A stretch of 64,000 nt of DNA from Saposhnikovia divaricata (GCA_036435485.1 CM071599.1:7962803-8026802); one strand, 5' to 3'; shown: positions 33,315 through 56,787, counted from the stretch's first letter. Numbers and translations: made by a program. The notes: generated by a model not told the origin, from the letters alone.

Positions 33315-34128
33315 TCCAAATTTAAATTAAATATTACAAATAACTAAAATATAAGATATTATTATTTGATATTTAAGATATTATTATTATTATTTAGATG
33401 CACATGAACTCCCCGACACCTATACATACAAAACATAAACACAGACTTACATACATATAATTAATAAATTTGCATTATATGCTTACAATTATACATACAT
33501 AATTTATTATCAGCTTCTGCTAAGCTACTTCTGCTTCGACATAAATCTCTCTTATTTTGTTCAGGTTAGTGTTCTAAATCGATCTGATTTTTGTTAATAT
33601 GTGTTGAATTTATTATATATTTTCTGGGGTTTTAGTTTTAGTTTTAATTATGATTTATTTATTATTTTTGTGTGTGTTTTGTAGTGGTGATTGAGTGTTT
33701 GGATTGGTTTTTGTGATTTTTGTGATGTGGGTTTTGTTTGCATTGAAATTTCAAGAAAAGGGTTTTTTGTTTGTGTTTTTGATTGTTAGTTTGATTTTAG
33801 AAGTAAATTATTGTGTTTGTTGATTTTTATGTGATTGGTAAATTTGGGATTAGTGTTTATTGGAATTGGTGTTTGTGATTGGTGGTGATGATTGGTAGTG
33901 TATGGTGTGTTTGTCATGAGCTTTGAATTGGTTATTTTCCAGAATTTGGGGAATGTGTAGAACTGAAAAAGGGTGGTAGTTTTATAGAGATATGTATTTG
34001 ACGGGGATCGAGAAAATTTGATTTTATGTGTTTGTTATGGAAAACTCAGTTTATTGATTTTTTTTGTTGATGTATTGATAGTTGCTGTGTTTTTAAGGAG
34101 TTCTTATTCTGGGGTCGTTTGAGTGGGA
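33315..34128 (+). promoter_or_regulatory. Promoter, 5' UTR and 5' UTR intron of the MATH-domain gene
   Basis: A probable first exon with non-coding leader ends at about 33564 (TTTTGTTCAG|GTTAGT). A T/G-rich intron then runs to TTTTTAAG near 34096, and the second part of the leader carries the ATG at 34129. A 5' UTR intron is common for this family. No clear TATA box; the stretch 33315-33480 is AT-rich with TACATACATATAA words. Confidence 0.45.
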
Positions 34129-46267
<12,139 letters not shown>

Positions 46268-46600
46268 TAAAGTTAACTTTATTGGAGCTCGTCACAATGT
46301 AGCAGACTTGTTGCTCCGGTGTAATGGATATAAATAATGTAATTCGGAGTAGAAAGTGTTGGTTTTAGATTTGGAGCTGAGGCTGCGACCTCTTTGCATG
46401 GAACCATAATGTATAAGGATGATTTTGATTTCTTTCTTTCACAAGCAATTATACACACAAATGGATACTTTAGGTTAATTTTGTTTTTGTTCTTCTTATA
46501 TGCTCTTGGTACGAATTTGTTCCGATCCCTAAATAGTTTGAAGGGCTAATGGAGAATACATGGTCATTTTAACTGTAGGGAATGTGATTTCATTAGCCTT
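46268..46600 (+). other. 3' UTR and downstream flank of the MATH-domain gene
   Basis: Sequence after the TAA stop is non-coding and includes GTATAAGGATG and AATAAT words, but no textbook AATAAA. The transcript end cannot be placed. Confidence 0.45.
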
Positions 46601-46604
46601 GTAG

Positions 46605-46800
46605 TTGCTAGCTAGTAGCTAGTTTATAGGGATGTTTTGGACTTGAATTTGTTAACTCATATTATTTGTCAAAACTAGGAAATTGTTCGCACTTTACCAA
46701 AATCAAAATGCCTTTTTTTGCCCATATTTCATATTCTTGTATTCTGACTTTCGGATTGCAAAATTTGAATGTTGAAGAATGACATTAGAAAAAATATTAG
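46605..46800 (-). promoter_or_regulatory. Orphan copy of a CTNIP-peptide promoter
   Basis: AGTTTATAGGGATGTTTTGG and TTGTTAACTCATATTATTTG match, with small changes, the promoter of the peptide gene at 49110-49358 (AGTTATTTATAGGCATGTTT; TTGTTAATTAGTCTTCATTG), and AATTTGAATGTTGAAGAATG matches TTTTGAATGTTGAACAATC. It keeps a TATAAA on the minus strand, but no peptide ORF lies below it. I infer a duplicated promoter that lost its gene. Confidence 0.5.
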
Positions 46801-46989
46801 CAAAATATATTAAATATATATAATATAATATAATTTTAATTTAGTACTTTAATATTTACATGTTTGTCTACTGGATTCATATGCCGTTTTAGTTTACTTC
46901 AATATCCGGACCATCTTTCATGCATCTCAATTAATTTAAAAAATTATTAGTACATTGATAGTCACCGAGCACAATCATATACTTACTTT

Positions 46990-47263
46990 CGTACCTTTGA
47001 ATGGGATTTACTTCGACATCTTGAAACAGATGGCTCCATACACATTTTCTACACAGCGAGATATTGTGATTGTTTGTATTGTTGTTCACAATTTTATAAG
47101 AAAAACGAAATTAACAGATGAATTATTTGATCGATGCGATGAAAGCAGTGATGGAGAAGAAAATGAAGAAGATTTGGAAGGACCAATAAATGAAACACAA
47201 TGGGGGTCTCAAGCCACTCAATACATGAACGATCTTCGGGATCATATTGCTTCAAATTTATAA
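46990..47263 (+). pseudogene. PIF/Harbinger transposase C-terminal remnant
   Basis: The ORF contains DILKQMAPYTFSTQRDIVIV and CIVVHNFIRKTKLTDELFDR, the end of the DDE nuclease domain in plant Harbinger transposases, then an acidic tail to a TAA at 47263. All upstream catalytic sequence is missing. Downstream, 47515-47616 ends, on the other strand, with GGGGTCATTTGTTAAATCTG, which may be the element terminus; a matching left end was not found. Confidence 0.65.
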
Positions 47264-47616
47264 AGAAATTTTTAATCATTTCAATTCATAGTTTTTTTAT
47301 GATTGTGATTTTGCAAAAAGACTTTTTTTGTGGTGCAATAAACTTATTAGTAACATTGACATTCTTGTTTTTTATCGTCTCATTATCATATATGATTCAA
47401 AGAGCATAATTTATCATATAAAATTATAAGAAATAGATAATCTAGAAAAAATAATGTTACATCAGGGTATTATAGGAAATTAACATCATCCAGATAATTT
47501 ACAAAAATTACTAACAAACAGCATTACTCATTCAGATTTCCAGATTACCTCTGGTCCAGATCATTCAGAAATTCCAATCATCCAGAAATAACCGTTCAGA
47601 TTTAACAAATGACCCC

Positions 47617-47930
47617 GAGCATCTCCAAAGGTGTTATGTATATTTGTTAGCTATAATATAATATATTGATAATTATCTAAAATTATAGCTAAGAGGTTCT
47701 AGGTTTACTCCAATGGTATTATGTATAATTATATTATCTAAAATTATACCTAATAGATTTAGAGATTTTACAAATGTAGCTAGCCCAATTTTAGTTATCT
47801 ATATTTTTTTGCTAATGGATAATGGTTGAAGTATTGAATTTTTACCTAATATCTAAAATGTGTCACATAGATGCCAAGTAGGTGATACATAAATGAATTT
47901 AACTAACAGGTTTTACCATTGGAGATGCTC
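47617..47930. mobile_element. MITE with GAGCATCTCCAA termini
   Basis: The 314-bp element starts GAGCATCTCCAAAGGT and ends ACCATTGGAGATGCTC: a 16-bp inverted repeat with one mismatch. AT-rich and non-coding; a target duplication was not clear, so the superfamily is open. Confidence 0.7.
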
Positions 47931-48696
47931 TTAGTGAACGAAAGTAAACGCCTGTACATAGGTATCCATATTTGGTTCTTTTAGTCAAAGGAAATTCTGT
48001 GTACATATCTTTTGGTCTCGTATTCTACCAAGAAAGTCCGTTACTTATGAAATGGTAGTCTCTTAAACTTGAGAGCATGTCAAAGTTGACATTTTTTTAT
48101 TTAAACTTTTAGAGAATTATAAGACGATCTTGTTACTGTGTGTCATTCTTGGGAAATACGTTATGCTTTCTTAATTAAGTATTAAGTATTAATTAATTGT
48201 TAAAAAACTTGATTACGCACCGTCACACGTAAATACTAACTTCTATGAGAACATGTCAAGGGACCGTAACTACGTGTAACTTGTAGGTTGTTATATAAAA
48301 TAACGGTTCTGAAAATAATATTTTTCAATTTTTATATGTAATATATAAATGAATTTTTTTGCGTAACGTATGCTAAAAGATAACTTGATATCTTTGTATA
48401 ACATGCATTTCCAATTTTTTGTCATTATCACTAAAAAAGTGTTGATTATATTTTTCGATTAGATGTTTAAATGGCGTATATGTTCATTCATTAAAGTGGA
48501 TACTGAAAGGAATATGCAAACTGAATTTCATTTACACAAAATCACATGTACAATACTACAATTACACAAACAAATAGTATATATAATGCATGTTTACATT
48601 GTTTTCCTATATATTCAAAATAATCAGATATTCCAAATCCTGCAACTTAGGAAGCAAAAAATAATATATAATTGTGTATAATGCATGACTAAAAAG
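47931..48696. other. Intergenic stretch containing one copy of a local duplication
   Basis: About 48170-48300 (AACTTGATTACGCACCGTCA, ACGTGTAACTTGTAGGTTGT) matches 54190-54260 plus 54781-54835, where the copy is split by a hAT element. Otherwise no gene is visible. Confidence 0.5.
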
Positions 48697-48895
48697 AGGA
48701 TATGGAATCTGAGATGTATCTCAGGTAAATTACCTGAGATATATGGGATTTATATGTAAAAATAAGATGGGTAATTTTGTAAAATCAAACATTTTTAATT
48801 AGTCATGCGGACCCATTCATATTTAGAGTATATTTTGTACATATCTTAGGAAAAGTTTCCTGAGATCAATCTCAGGATCCTTTTTCTCTAACTAT
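48697..48895. mobile_element. MITE with CCTGAGAT/ATCTCAGG palindromes, copy 1
   Basis: The left side has GATGTATCTCAGGTAAATTACCTGAGATAT and the right side TCCTGAGATCAATCTCAGGA. The same layout and core (ATATGTAAAAAT.AGATGGG, TTTTTAATTAG, GGAAAAGTTTCCTGAGA) recurs at 56788-56975, so this is a repeat family. No ORF. Confidence 0.6.
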
Positions 48896-49109
48896 AAATA
48901 AATAAATATTTAAGATTTGTTCCAAATCATCGAACAAATAAAAAAAATGGCAATAAAAATATATGATCCTTCGGCTTTGGCTAGCTTCAGTTTACTAGAA
49001 AAATGGAGGTGGTGGAGGATCGCACTACAAGAAAAACGCACATTTCTCATCATCAAATTTGATTAGGAGAAGGAACAACTGGAGGACTTGCAAATTTCAG
49101 ATCAACTTC

Positions 49110-49358
49110 CTAGGGGCATCCTCCGTTGCTGCCCCCACCGGGGATGTTAGTGCATGGAGAACTTGTCGACGGTGGCACCGGACCTCGTGGCAGCGATTCG
49201 AGCAGCAATGGAGCCTCGAAACCTCTTAGCCATTCCTTATACTCATTCAAAGGCCTCATGGCAGTCCCTCCTATTATGAAACTATTTGAATGTAACATGA
49301 TGAGCATAATTGCAAGAATGCATATATTTCTCAAGGGGTTTTTGAAAAAGTTCTCCAT
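49110..49358 (-). CDS. CTNIP/SCREW-type secreted signalling peptide precursor
   Basis: A single-exon ORF of 82 aa from the ATG at 49358. An N-terminal signal peptide (about 1-33; hydrophobic ICILAIMLIMLHSNSFIIGG) is followed by a spacer (MRPLNEYKEWLRGF) and a C-terminal peptide region LESLPRGPVPPSTSSPCTNI continuing to a final GGCP. The literal CTNIP motif, the preceding RGPVPPS and a second cysteine near the end match the CTNIP/SCREW phytocytokines, ligands known to be sensed by the LRR receptor kinase HSL3/NUT with SERK co-receptors in defence and water-loss control. A TATA box (TATAAATA) is at 49454-49461 on the minus strand, about 95 bp upstream of the ATG. Ends right after GGCP, earlier than the paralog at 51902-52189. 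Confidence 0.75.
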   Translation of the reverse strand: MENFFKNPLRNICILAIMLIMLHSNSFIIGGTAMRPLNEYKEWLRGFEAPLLLESLPRGPVPPSTSSPCTNIPGGGSNGGCP

Positions 49359-49453
49359 TTTTGTATATTTATATATATGCTGTTATAGAAAGAATCTGAA
49401 TGGTTAAGCAGAAGAGTGTTATAATGAATGGAAAGGTAGGATCTGGTGCTAGT

Positions 49454-49461
49454 TATTTATA
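49454..49461 (-). promoter_or_regulatory. TATA box of the CTNIP-type gene
   Basis: GCCTATAAATAACTAG on the minus strand, about 95 bp from the ATG; the surrounding sequence is shared with the orphan copy at 46605-46800, whose TATA is TATAAA. Confidence 0.6.
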
Positions 49462-49609
49462 GGCATGTTTTGGACTTAAATTTGTTAATTAGTCTTCATT
49501 GTTTGTCAAACACGGAAATTTGCAGTAGACTTTGGCATTACTGAATTTTGAATGTTGAACAATCACACCAGTTGAATATTTAAAGAGCTTGAAGTTTTCA
49601 TCATTATAA

Positions 49610-51895
49610 TATTAATATAGTTCCGGTTACATGTTACACGTACACATGTGTCACACGCCAAGGAGTATATGTTTAGGGTTGAGGAAGTCGAGAAAAATGC
49701 TTTAAATAACTAATATTTATGTAATGTATGTCCAAAATGATAAATGCCCTTTTTAACTAATTAAAATGCATTCACTTAGTAAAATTGATTCAATAGAAAG
49801 ACCAATCACCCAATAATCCATATCATATTATTATTGAATAAAAAACTACCTACATATGTCTCTCTCCTCAGTCCTCCCCCTGACATTAAACAAATTTTGC
49901 ACTTCACTCTACTACATATACGATTTTTCATTATGCGCATCATCATCTTCAACCGATTAAATCTTCTTCAATTTTCGTTATAATTCCGATAATACATGCG
50001 CGCGATTACAAAAAGAACTTACCCATAGATTTCTTTACCAAACAAGTAGTGTCTTGATCATTTTTTGTTCAACAAATTTCAATTACAAATTTTAGCATTT
50101 TGTTTGTTCTATGTTCTATGCTCTTAAATAATGTCCTGATTGTTGTTAAACTAAGATATGAAATCGGGATTTGAGGATTTGTAATTAGTGCAAGACATTT
50201 GGGTTTGTAATTGATCGGTGATTAAAATGTCGGGCAGTGTTGAACATGACGCCAAATGAATTGGTGGTTGGTACGATTACGAGCGATGAATGTGTTTATA
50301 TATGACATTATTGTTTAGCCATAAAAGCTATATGCGTGTATTGCATTTCGCATTTCATGTGGAGTTAAAAATGAATATAGATTCTTTAAATGCGTATTTT
50401 GCACACGTAAGCATGAAAAGCACACATTCAGAATATGTATGTATAAATTTCACATTCTTCATGTGCATAATATGCTGGTCATTTTGGACATCTTTTTTTG
50501 GGATCTTCATTTTGGGACAATCTGTCACGAGAAATTATTATATTGAACTTTCACCCAATTTTGCATGCGGTGGGACATGTATTGCAACGAGGTTTTTAGT
50601 TTTTTTATGATAAAATCTTCAATTATTTATCTATTAATAAGGTTAAAATTTGTGCGATGTACGATTTTTTTTAATATAATATTTTTTTTTAATTTGAATT
50701 GAATTTTTTAACACATGAATTTTGTAGGCTTAAATTTATCAATGATACTGTTTGATAATCATTATATAAATGTTATCACGTGATGAATTTTAGTTAAAAA
50801 ATGTTAAAAAAAATGATATGTTTTAGTTAAAAAAGATAATCAGATAATTATTAGTAATTATAATAATATTATTCTATTTTATTAATAAAACCGCCCGTGA
50901 TATAATTTGAAAAAAAGAGGTTTTAGTTAGAAAAAATAGAAAATTAACGTATTTTAGCTAAAAAAATGTTATTGATTAGTTAATAGTAATTATAATATAT
51001 TTATTTTATTTTATTAAATAAAATTGTCCGTAATGTTTTTAGAAAAAAAATTTAGTTAGATAAAATATAAAACATATTGTGTTTTAGCTGAAAAAGAAAA
51101 TTGATTAATTATTAAAGAAATGAAAAAAAAATAATATGTTTAATCTAAAAAAAGGAAATTGATTAGTTATTAGGAAGGATTGTAAGTAAAGATAATTAAC
51201 TAAACATACGAAATACCGTACCGATCGACCAATTAAATAATGGTAATTAAGTAAAAACATGAAATACTATACTGACCGACCAATCGACCAAACTTTTAAT
51301 GTTTTGTCTTTTGTAATATAATTTATAGTATTGATTGGTGATTTGTTTATATAAGCTAAATTAAGAAATTCCTCTATATATATTCTGGGTAAAGGAATTT
51401 ATAGTTATTTTTACATAATTTTTTAAAAATTAATTTTATTGTTCAAAATTTAATAAAATAATACTCCATATAAAATTATTTGTGATTTCAAACGCGAGTA
51501 GGGATTTCAAACTTATTTATAATAAATATGAAATGTTTTGTTGAAGTTAAAATAGAGTAATGGTGTGTAATGGTGTGTATACCATGGTTAATTTTTTGAA
51601 ACAACCTAAAACTAACTATGCGCTCTTTTTTTTTTTAACTTCAAAAAAAAAAAAGCTAAACATTTTTTTTACCCATGTACTTTTTCACCTAATCAAAATT
51701 TTTCAGGGAAAGGGGTTTTTAACAAATAAACAAGCCAGAATACACCTATTCATTCCTCCACCGATAGATGTGATACCCATGAAATTCTAATTTAATGGCG
51801 AATGTTTTTTTTGGCGAAAATTAAATTTCTGGATATGATAGATCACAATTTTTCTTTCTTCATAATTTATGGAATATTTTAAAATTATACAAATT
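49610..51895. other. AT-rich intergenic stretch, no gene recognised
   Basis: Several ORFs of 70-106 codons (for example 50290-50610 on the plus strand) have no recognisable motif, and base composition like the surroundings. A- and T-runs are frequent. A phrase GAAATAC(C/T)...GACCGACCAAT is repeated near 51208 and 51270. Confidence 0.5.
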
Positions 51896-51901
51896 ATATA
51901 T

Positions 51902-52240
51902 TTAAAATTCGAAAAATTGAACTCCTTTCTCTCTTATATATGCAGGTTGAACATGCAAAGGAAGCACCGGTGGAGGAGGAGAAACACGGCCAGCAAAGTT
52001 CTTCTCTCCCAAGGGGCATGGTCCGCCAGGGCCAGGGATGTAAGTGCAGGGAGAACTCGACGACGGGGGCACCGGACCTCTTGGCAGTGACTCCAGAAGT
52101 GGGAGTTGCAAGTCCTTTAGCCATTTCTTGTATTCACCTAATGGCCTCATGCAGTTTGCAGTTTCAAAATCACTAGTTAATATTAACATAATTGTAAAGA
52201 GTAATGCATAAGACCTTCAAGGCCATTTTTCAATAAACAC
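51902..52240 (-). pseudogene. CTNIP/SCREW-like peptide gene, probably frameshifted in the signal peptide
   Basis: On the minus strand the frame 52189-51902 encodes TANCMRPLGEYKKWLKDL, LLESLPRGPVPPSSSSPCTY, then IPGPGGPCPLGEKNFAGRV and a tail. It matches the neighbour at 49110 in the spacer and peptide region, with CTYIP in place of CTNIP and a longer C-terminus (LGEKNFAG). The frame's first ATG (52189) leaves only MLILTSDFETANC, too short for a signal peptide. Upstream, the other frame has ATG at about 52232 (MALKVLCITL), and the hydrophobic ALLFTIMLILT follows in the peptide frame, so a one-base indel near 52200 seems to have split the signal peptide. The tail beyond FAGR is Pro-rich and could instead be an intron. 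Confidence 0.6.
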
Positions 52241-52249
52241 AATGCTTTT

Positions 52250-52955
52250 TATTAATATTACCTTTCCCTGGACATAATATAAGATATGCAAGCAAGTAGA
52301 ATGAAATGAAGGAGATGGGAAGTTGGGAACTTACGGTAACCTATCAATGTGCGTGTTTGGGATATGTGTTTGTGATATCTTAAATTGAGTAGATGATAAG
52401 TAAAATAATATTTATAAGTTTTATACTTATTTGGATAAATTTACTTATAAGTTAGTGAAGTATTTTTTTAAATTTTAATAGAATAATCTCAATACATGCA
52501 TTTTAAATCAAAAAGATATTTAAAAATACATATTTAAAAATTAAATTACTAAACAAGCAATGAAACGAAGACATAAGAAATAAGTCGAGAAAAAATTACG
52601 TCATTACTAACATTTAACTTATTAGTATATAAGTTATAAGTTTACTTAAAAAACGGTTGCCAAATAGACCCAATGTGTATTTATTAATACCAAGGCATTT
52701 CAAAATTGTTCTAAAATGCAAAATATTATGTTTAAATTCGTGGAATGCATATAAATATACCGAGGATCATCTCTTTTTTAAAATGTTAATTCAATTAAAA
52801 CATGTCAATTAATTATTTTATATCTAATTTGTATCTAGTATTTTTCTTTTCTTAATTTTCTGCTAACTTGGACGTATATATTTTTCCTTTTTCTTCTGAC
52901 TTGGCCAGAGTCCATAGTCCATCGTTTGAAATTTGAACCATTTAGTAATGGCAAT
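52250..52955. other. AT-rich intergenic stretch upstream of the second peptide gene
   Basis: No ORF of note; it should contain the promoter of the gene ending at 51902, but no confident TATA box was picked. It includes TTATAAGTTAGTGAAG/ACTTATAAG words typical of small decayed repeats. Confidence 0.4.
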
Positions 52956-52959
52956 CGAG

Positions 52960-53601
52960 TAACTAGTCGCTCTAAAATCTTAAGGTCCTAAATTGTAGGA
53001 TATTTTTTATTCGTTACGATTGACAGACAACAAACAGATAATGAAGATATGAAGAAGACGGACAACAAATATTGAATTAAATAAATGGGGGTGGTGGGAC
53101 TCGAACCTGAAACCCCTCCTAAACCGAGCTCTGATACCACGTTAAATAACCAGTCCATCTAAAACCTTAATGTGTCAGATGAAGGCCCCAAATGGATCTT
53201 ATGCTATATTTCAACACTCCCCCTCACCGAAATCCCATTTGTTGGGTTGAAGAATGGATCACGGGTGCCAATTTTTTGGGACAATAATTGTTTTCGTGTC
53301 CATAATAAATTGTGAGAATATTGGGGGGTGGCAGAGAGTCGAATGGATCTTATGCTATATTTCAACACTCCCCCTCACCGAAATCCCATTTGTTGGGTTG
53401 AAGAATGGATCATGGGTGCCAATTTTTTGGGGCAATAATTGTTTTCGTGTCCATAATAAATTGTGAGAATATTGGAGGGTGGCAGGGAGTCGAACTTGAG
53501 ATCCTCGCCAAACCAGAGCTCTGATACCTTGTTAAATAACCAATCGCTCTAAAATCTTAAAATGTTAGAGAAAGATCCCAACAAGATCTTATGCTATAAC
53601 A
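52960..53601 (-). mobile_element. Tandem TRIM-like miniature LTR element array
   Basis: On the minus strand: an LTR of 72 bp (53601-53530, TGTTATAGCATAAGATC ... TTATTTAACA), then AGGTATCAGAGC, an initiator-Met tRNA primer site with one change. A short interior ends in a GGTGAGGGGGAG purine tract. A clipped LTR (53367-53342) follows, the interior again (period 151 bp), a second purine tract, a 77-bp LTR (53216-53140), an exact TGGTATCAGAGC, and an interior leading to a further LTR scrap (about 52999-52960). LTRs this small with PBS and PPT and no coding sequence define TRIM/SMART elements; tandem joining is typical of their recombination. Confidence 0.78.
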
Positions 53602-53609
53602 TATATTAT

Positions 53610-54190
53610 TTAACAATTGTCATATATGTGAATAATGTATTCGTGAAGACTTAATCAAAATTAACTCATATATGCGTGATGATTAGTGATTACTTAAGAC
53701 ATGAAATTTTTAAATTGTTTAATTTCAGGTAATTGCTATAATTAAGAAAATGATTTGACAAAGAAAATGAGGTTATAGGTACACAAAGAAAATGAGGTTA
53801 TAGGCAATTATACTCGTGCCGTGTAGCTTACTCCCATCTACACTTGACACTTTCCAGGTAAATGGTTACTCCTATGATCCTATCTAATTATAGTAAACTG
53901 TCGTAAGAGCTTACCTCCTATCATACCATGTCCTAGATTCTCGCTCATTCATTTTCATATAAACCTATTTATTCAAAAAAAAAATCATCTTAAATATACA
54001 TGTATGTTATAAAGTTGGTTCAAATTAACAAGGATGAAGGTAGTCTAAATTAACTTTTGAAGAAATTTTTATAATTAACCAATAAAATGACGATACATCA
54101 TCACAATCAATAATGCTTATGCGAGGTCCTTCTATACTAATCTATACAAATATATAATAAGTCAAAGGCCTTACATAATGGACCGGAGGG
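53610..54190. other. Intergenic stretch, no gene seen
   Basis: It contains a short direct repeat (ACAAAGAAAATGAGGTTATAG at about 53757 and 53780). A one-sided MITE-like end (GACCGGAGGGAGTATTAATT, about 54180) follows. Confidence 0.4.
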
Positions 54191-54261
54191 AGTATTAATT
54201 ATTAAGTAACTGTTAACAAACTTGATTACGCACCATCACACGTAAATAACTTGTATGAGAA

Positions 54262-54780
54262 TAGACCTGACAATTCATTCGTTTCGTATATTTTGTGTCG
54301 TGTACTTTCGTGTTTCGTGTATGTAATGCCAAATCCAAAACCGACCGTGTACTTTTATTTCGTGTTTATTTCGTGTTGTGTTTCGTGTAATTTTTGAATA
54401 ATAATAAAAATATTTAAATATTAAATTTTTACTAGTCGAGTCTTAAGTCAATATGTCATAAAAAATCAAATGTGCTCAAATCTTGTGAAACTAAAATTTG
54501 AAACTATTTTGCATTTATCTTATGTAAAAATTACATATAAAATATTATTTTAAAATATGTATTCATATAATTTTAATAAAATTATTTAAATATTTATTTC
54601 GTGTATTTTCGTTTCGTGTCGTATACCCAGGGGTAAACCCAAAACCGACACTAAATTTATTTGTGTAATTTCGTGTTCGTGTGCTTTCGTGTTCGTGTAC
54701 CGCAAAGGTCAATCCAACTCATAATTTTTGTCTTATTTCCGTGTCGTGTTTTTGTGTTATGTATGAAATTGCCGGCTCTA
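54262..54780. mobile_element. Non-autonomous hAT element, 519 bp, TSD TAYGAGAA
   Basis: It starts TAGACCTGACAATTCATTCG and ends, on the other strand, TAGAGCCGGCAATTTCATAC. TATGAGAA (54254-54261) and TACGAGAA (54781-54788) form an 8-bp duplication with one mismatch. Subterminal regions are full of TTTCGTGT/CGTGTAC words. It splits the local duplicate of 48170-48300, which shows the original uninterrupted sequence (CTATGAGAACATGTCAAGGG). Confidence 0.85.
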
Positions 54781-54859
54781 TACGAGAATATGTGAAGGGA
54801 CCCCAACTACGTGTAACCTGTAGGTTGTTATATTTTTTGAACATAAAATCAGATGTATT

Positions 54860-55160
54860 TTTTTAACAACATTTATTTCTCTTTTATTAGTTTGAACTAG
54901 CATGATAACTCATCCAAGGCACGGGACATATTCTAATTTATATAATATCTTTCAAATTTTGCGATAAAGTCCGATTTAACCTCTTGTCAATCTATTGTAC
55001 CTTTCACATAAAATTTAGTAGTTAATAATTGTTCTAAATTTAAATTATTAACATAATCAAAATTTTGAGGATCCTCACGAGAAATTGGGAATTCTTATTT
55101 TTATTAATTTGAATTTATAATTCCTTAACATATATTATAATAAAAATAATTTGATAAATC
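54860..55160. other. AT-rich intergenic stretch
   Basis: No gene or defined repeat was seen. Confidence 0.4.
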
Positions 55161-55167
55161 ATGATAA

Positions 55168-55168
55168 A

Positions 55169-55264
<96 letters not shown>
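55168..55264. repeat. (ATT)n microsatellite
   Basis: About 32 uninterrupted ATT units. Confidence 0.95.
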
Positions 55265-55266
<2 letters not shown>

Positions 55267-55876
55267 CATAAATAGCGATTCAAACTATTTTTTTATAACA
55301 AAAGATGAAAGATATAACTAAAATTATTATAATTAAATTTCAATATGTTATTTTTATTGTGAAATTTTAAATTTATGAAAATTTTGATTTTTTAAATTAT
55401 ATTTATCTTTAATTATCTAGTAAATATAATATTCCCGTAATCGCCCAGGAACTTGAATTGGGGATCGGGTTGGGATACCTTAATCCTCGATCCCATTCTC
55501 ATCCCCCGAATTTCTATTTTATCATATCTCTATTTGCTATATCGAAACAGAAAAATTTTCTCAATATCCAACCCGAATGTGAAGGGGATTGGATTGAGAT
55601 CGGACGAGATGGGTGAAATGCTGATCCATACGTGTATCAAGTGAATTTATTTTGTGTTTGTCATGAGCATAATAAACATGATTAAATATTATAATTTATG
55701 ATTTCACAAAAAATACTATTATACATAAATCATAAATCAAAATTTAAATTTATGTCATTTAGTATACAATGTGAATGTGTGTCGTATTTTCATATCACAT
55801 ACATAATACCAAATGAATATTTTATTGTTTTAAAATTTCATGAAAATATAATAATAATAATAATAATGATAATAAT

Positions 55877-55909
<33 letters not shown>

Positions 55910-56220
55910 TTTCATTAATTGAGATGGAAATATTTTTTTGATAATTTTATCATGCATAAATTTAAAAAAATATTAAGAAAAATATAGAAAGTAGATTCTT
56001 TGAAATGTAGTTAATGCTTTTTAAGTAGGTATCAGAAATTATTATTTTGTAGTGGTTGTGTGCATGAATTTAAGTTGTTTGTATAATAGAGGAGATCATG
56101 AGTTTCATTCCTAATAAAAACTCTTTTTTTTTTAAAAATTTAACATAAAGAGGGATATATCGATAAATTATTAAAGTATTAATAATGAATGAAAAGAGAC
56201 ATTATTTCTTTTATTTTTTT
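55265..56220. other. AT-rich stretch with a second (TAA)n tract
   Basis: Non-coding. 55848-55911 is a (TAA)n run with a few interruptions. A short GC-richer part near 55440-55640 has no recognisable ORF. Confidence 0.5.
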
Positions 56221-56221
56221 T

Positions 56222-56386
56222 AAATTATTTTAAAAATAAAGGTTATGGGTTCAATCCATACCCGAACAATATATATAGTGTTGGCATGGAAAGTCATGTT
56301 GTATTAAATTATTTTAAAAATAAAGGTTATGGGTTCAATCCATACCCGAACAATATATATAGTGTTGGCATGGAAAGTCATGTTGT
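56222..56386. repeat. 82-bp tandem duplication
   Basis: The sequence from AAATTATTTTAAAAATAAAGG through GTTGGCATGGAAAGTCATGT occurs twice in direct succession with no difference noticed. Confidence 0.9.
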
Positions 56387-56446
56387 ATGGGGGTATTTCA
56401 GTAATTTACTAAATGGTATGGAAAACCATGTTAATCTATTATATAT

Positions 56447-56632
56447 ATAATGGTTGGTTCCCGAAATTGTTTCCGATTGTCAAATGTCAAATGACATCTT
56501 TTAATTAGTGGAACTCATATGAATACATGGAGGGTTTCTTTATTTTTAAAATACATATCCAATCGGAACTTGACAACTAAGCTTTTGGGAACCATTTTGG
56601 GAATTTTTTTGAGGACTCTAGCATTTCTCTTT
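56447..56632. mobile_element. MITE-like repeat
   Basis: Left TAATGGTTGGTTCCCGAAA and right GGGAACCATTTTGGGAA ... GACTCTAGCATTTC face each other as degraded inverted ends. A related pair occurs at about 4660-4873. Confidence 0.4.
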
Positions 56633-56787
56633 GTATTATAACTTATACAATAATTTAATGTTGATGACTATTAATTAGTGCATGATTTACTCTTCAATCT
56701 TACTGAAATGGTATCTAGTTAATTCTTTTTTAATTAACAACGTGTAATTTTCTTTTACTAGATTTTAATTCTATTATAACTTATAGA

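Noticed and set aside
50290..50610. 106-codon ORF in AT-rich DNA
   Set aside because: No recognisable motif, no splice or promoter context and base composition like its surroundings.
53080..53150. Possible tRNA gene (GACTCGAACCTG, CTGATACCA)
   Set aside because: It is the tRNA-Met primer site and adjacent interior of a TRIM element; no cloverleaf could be formed.
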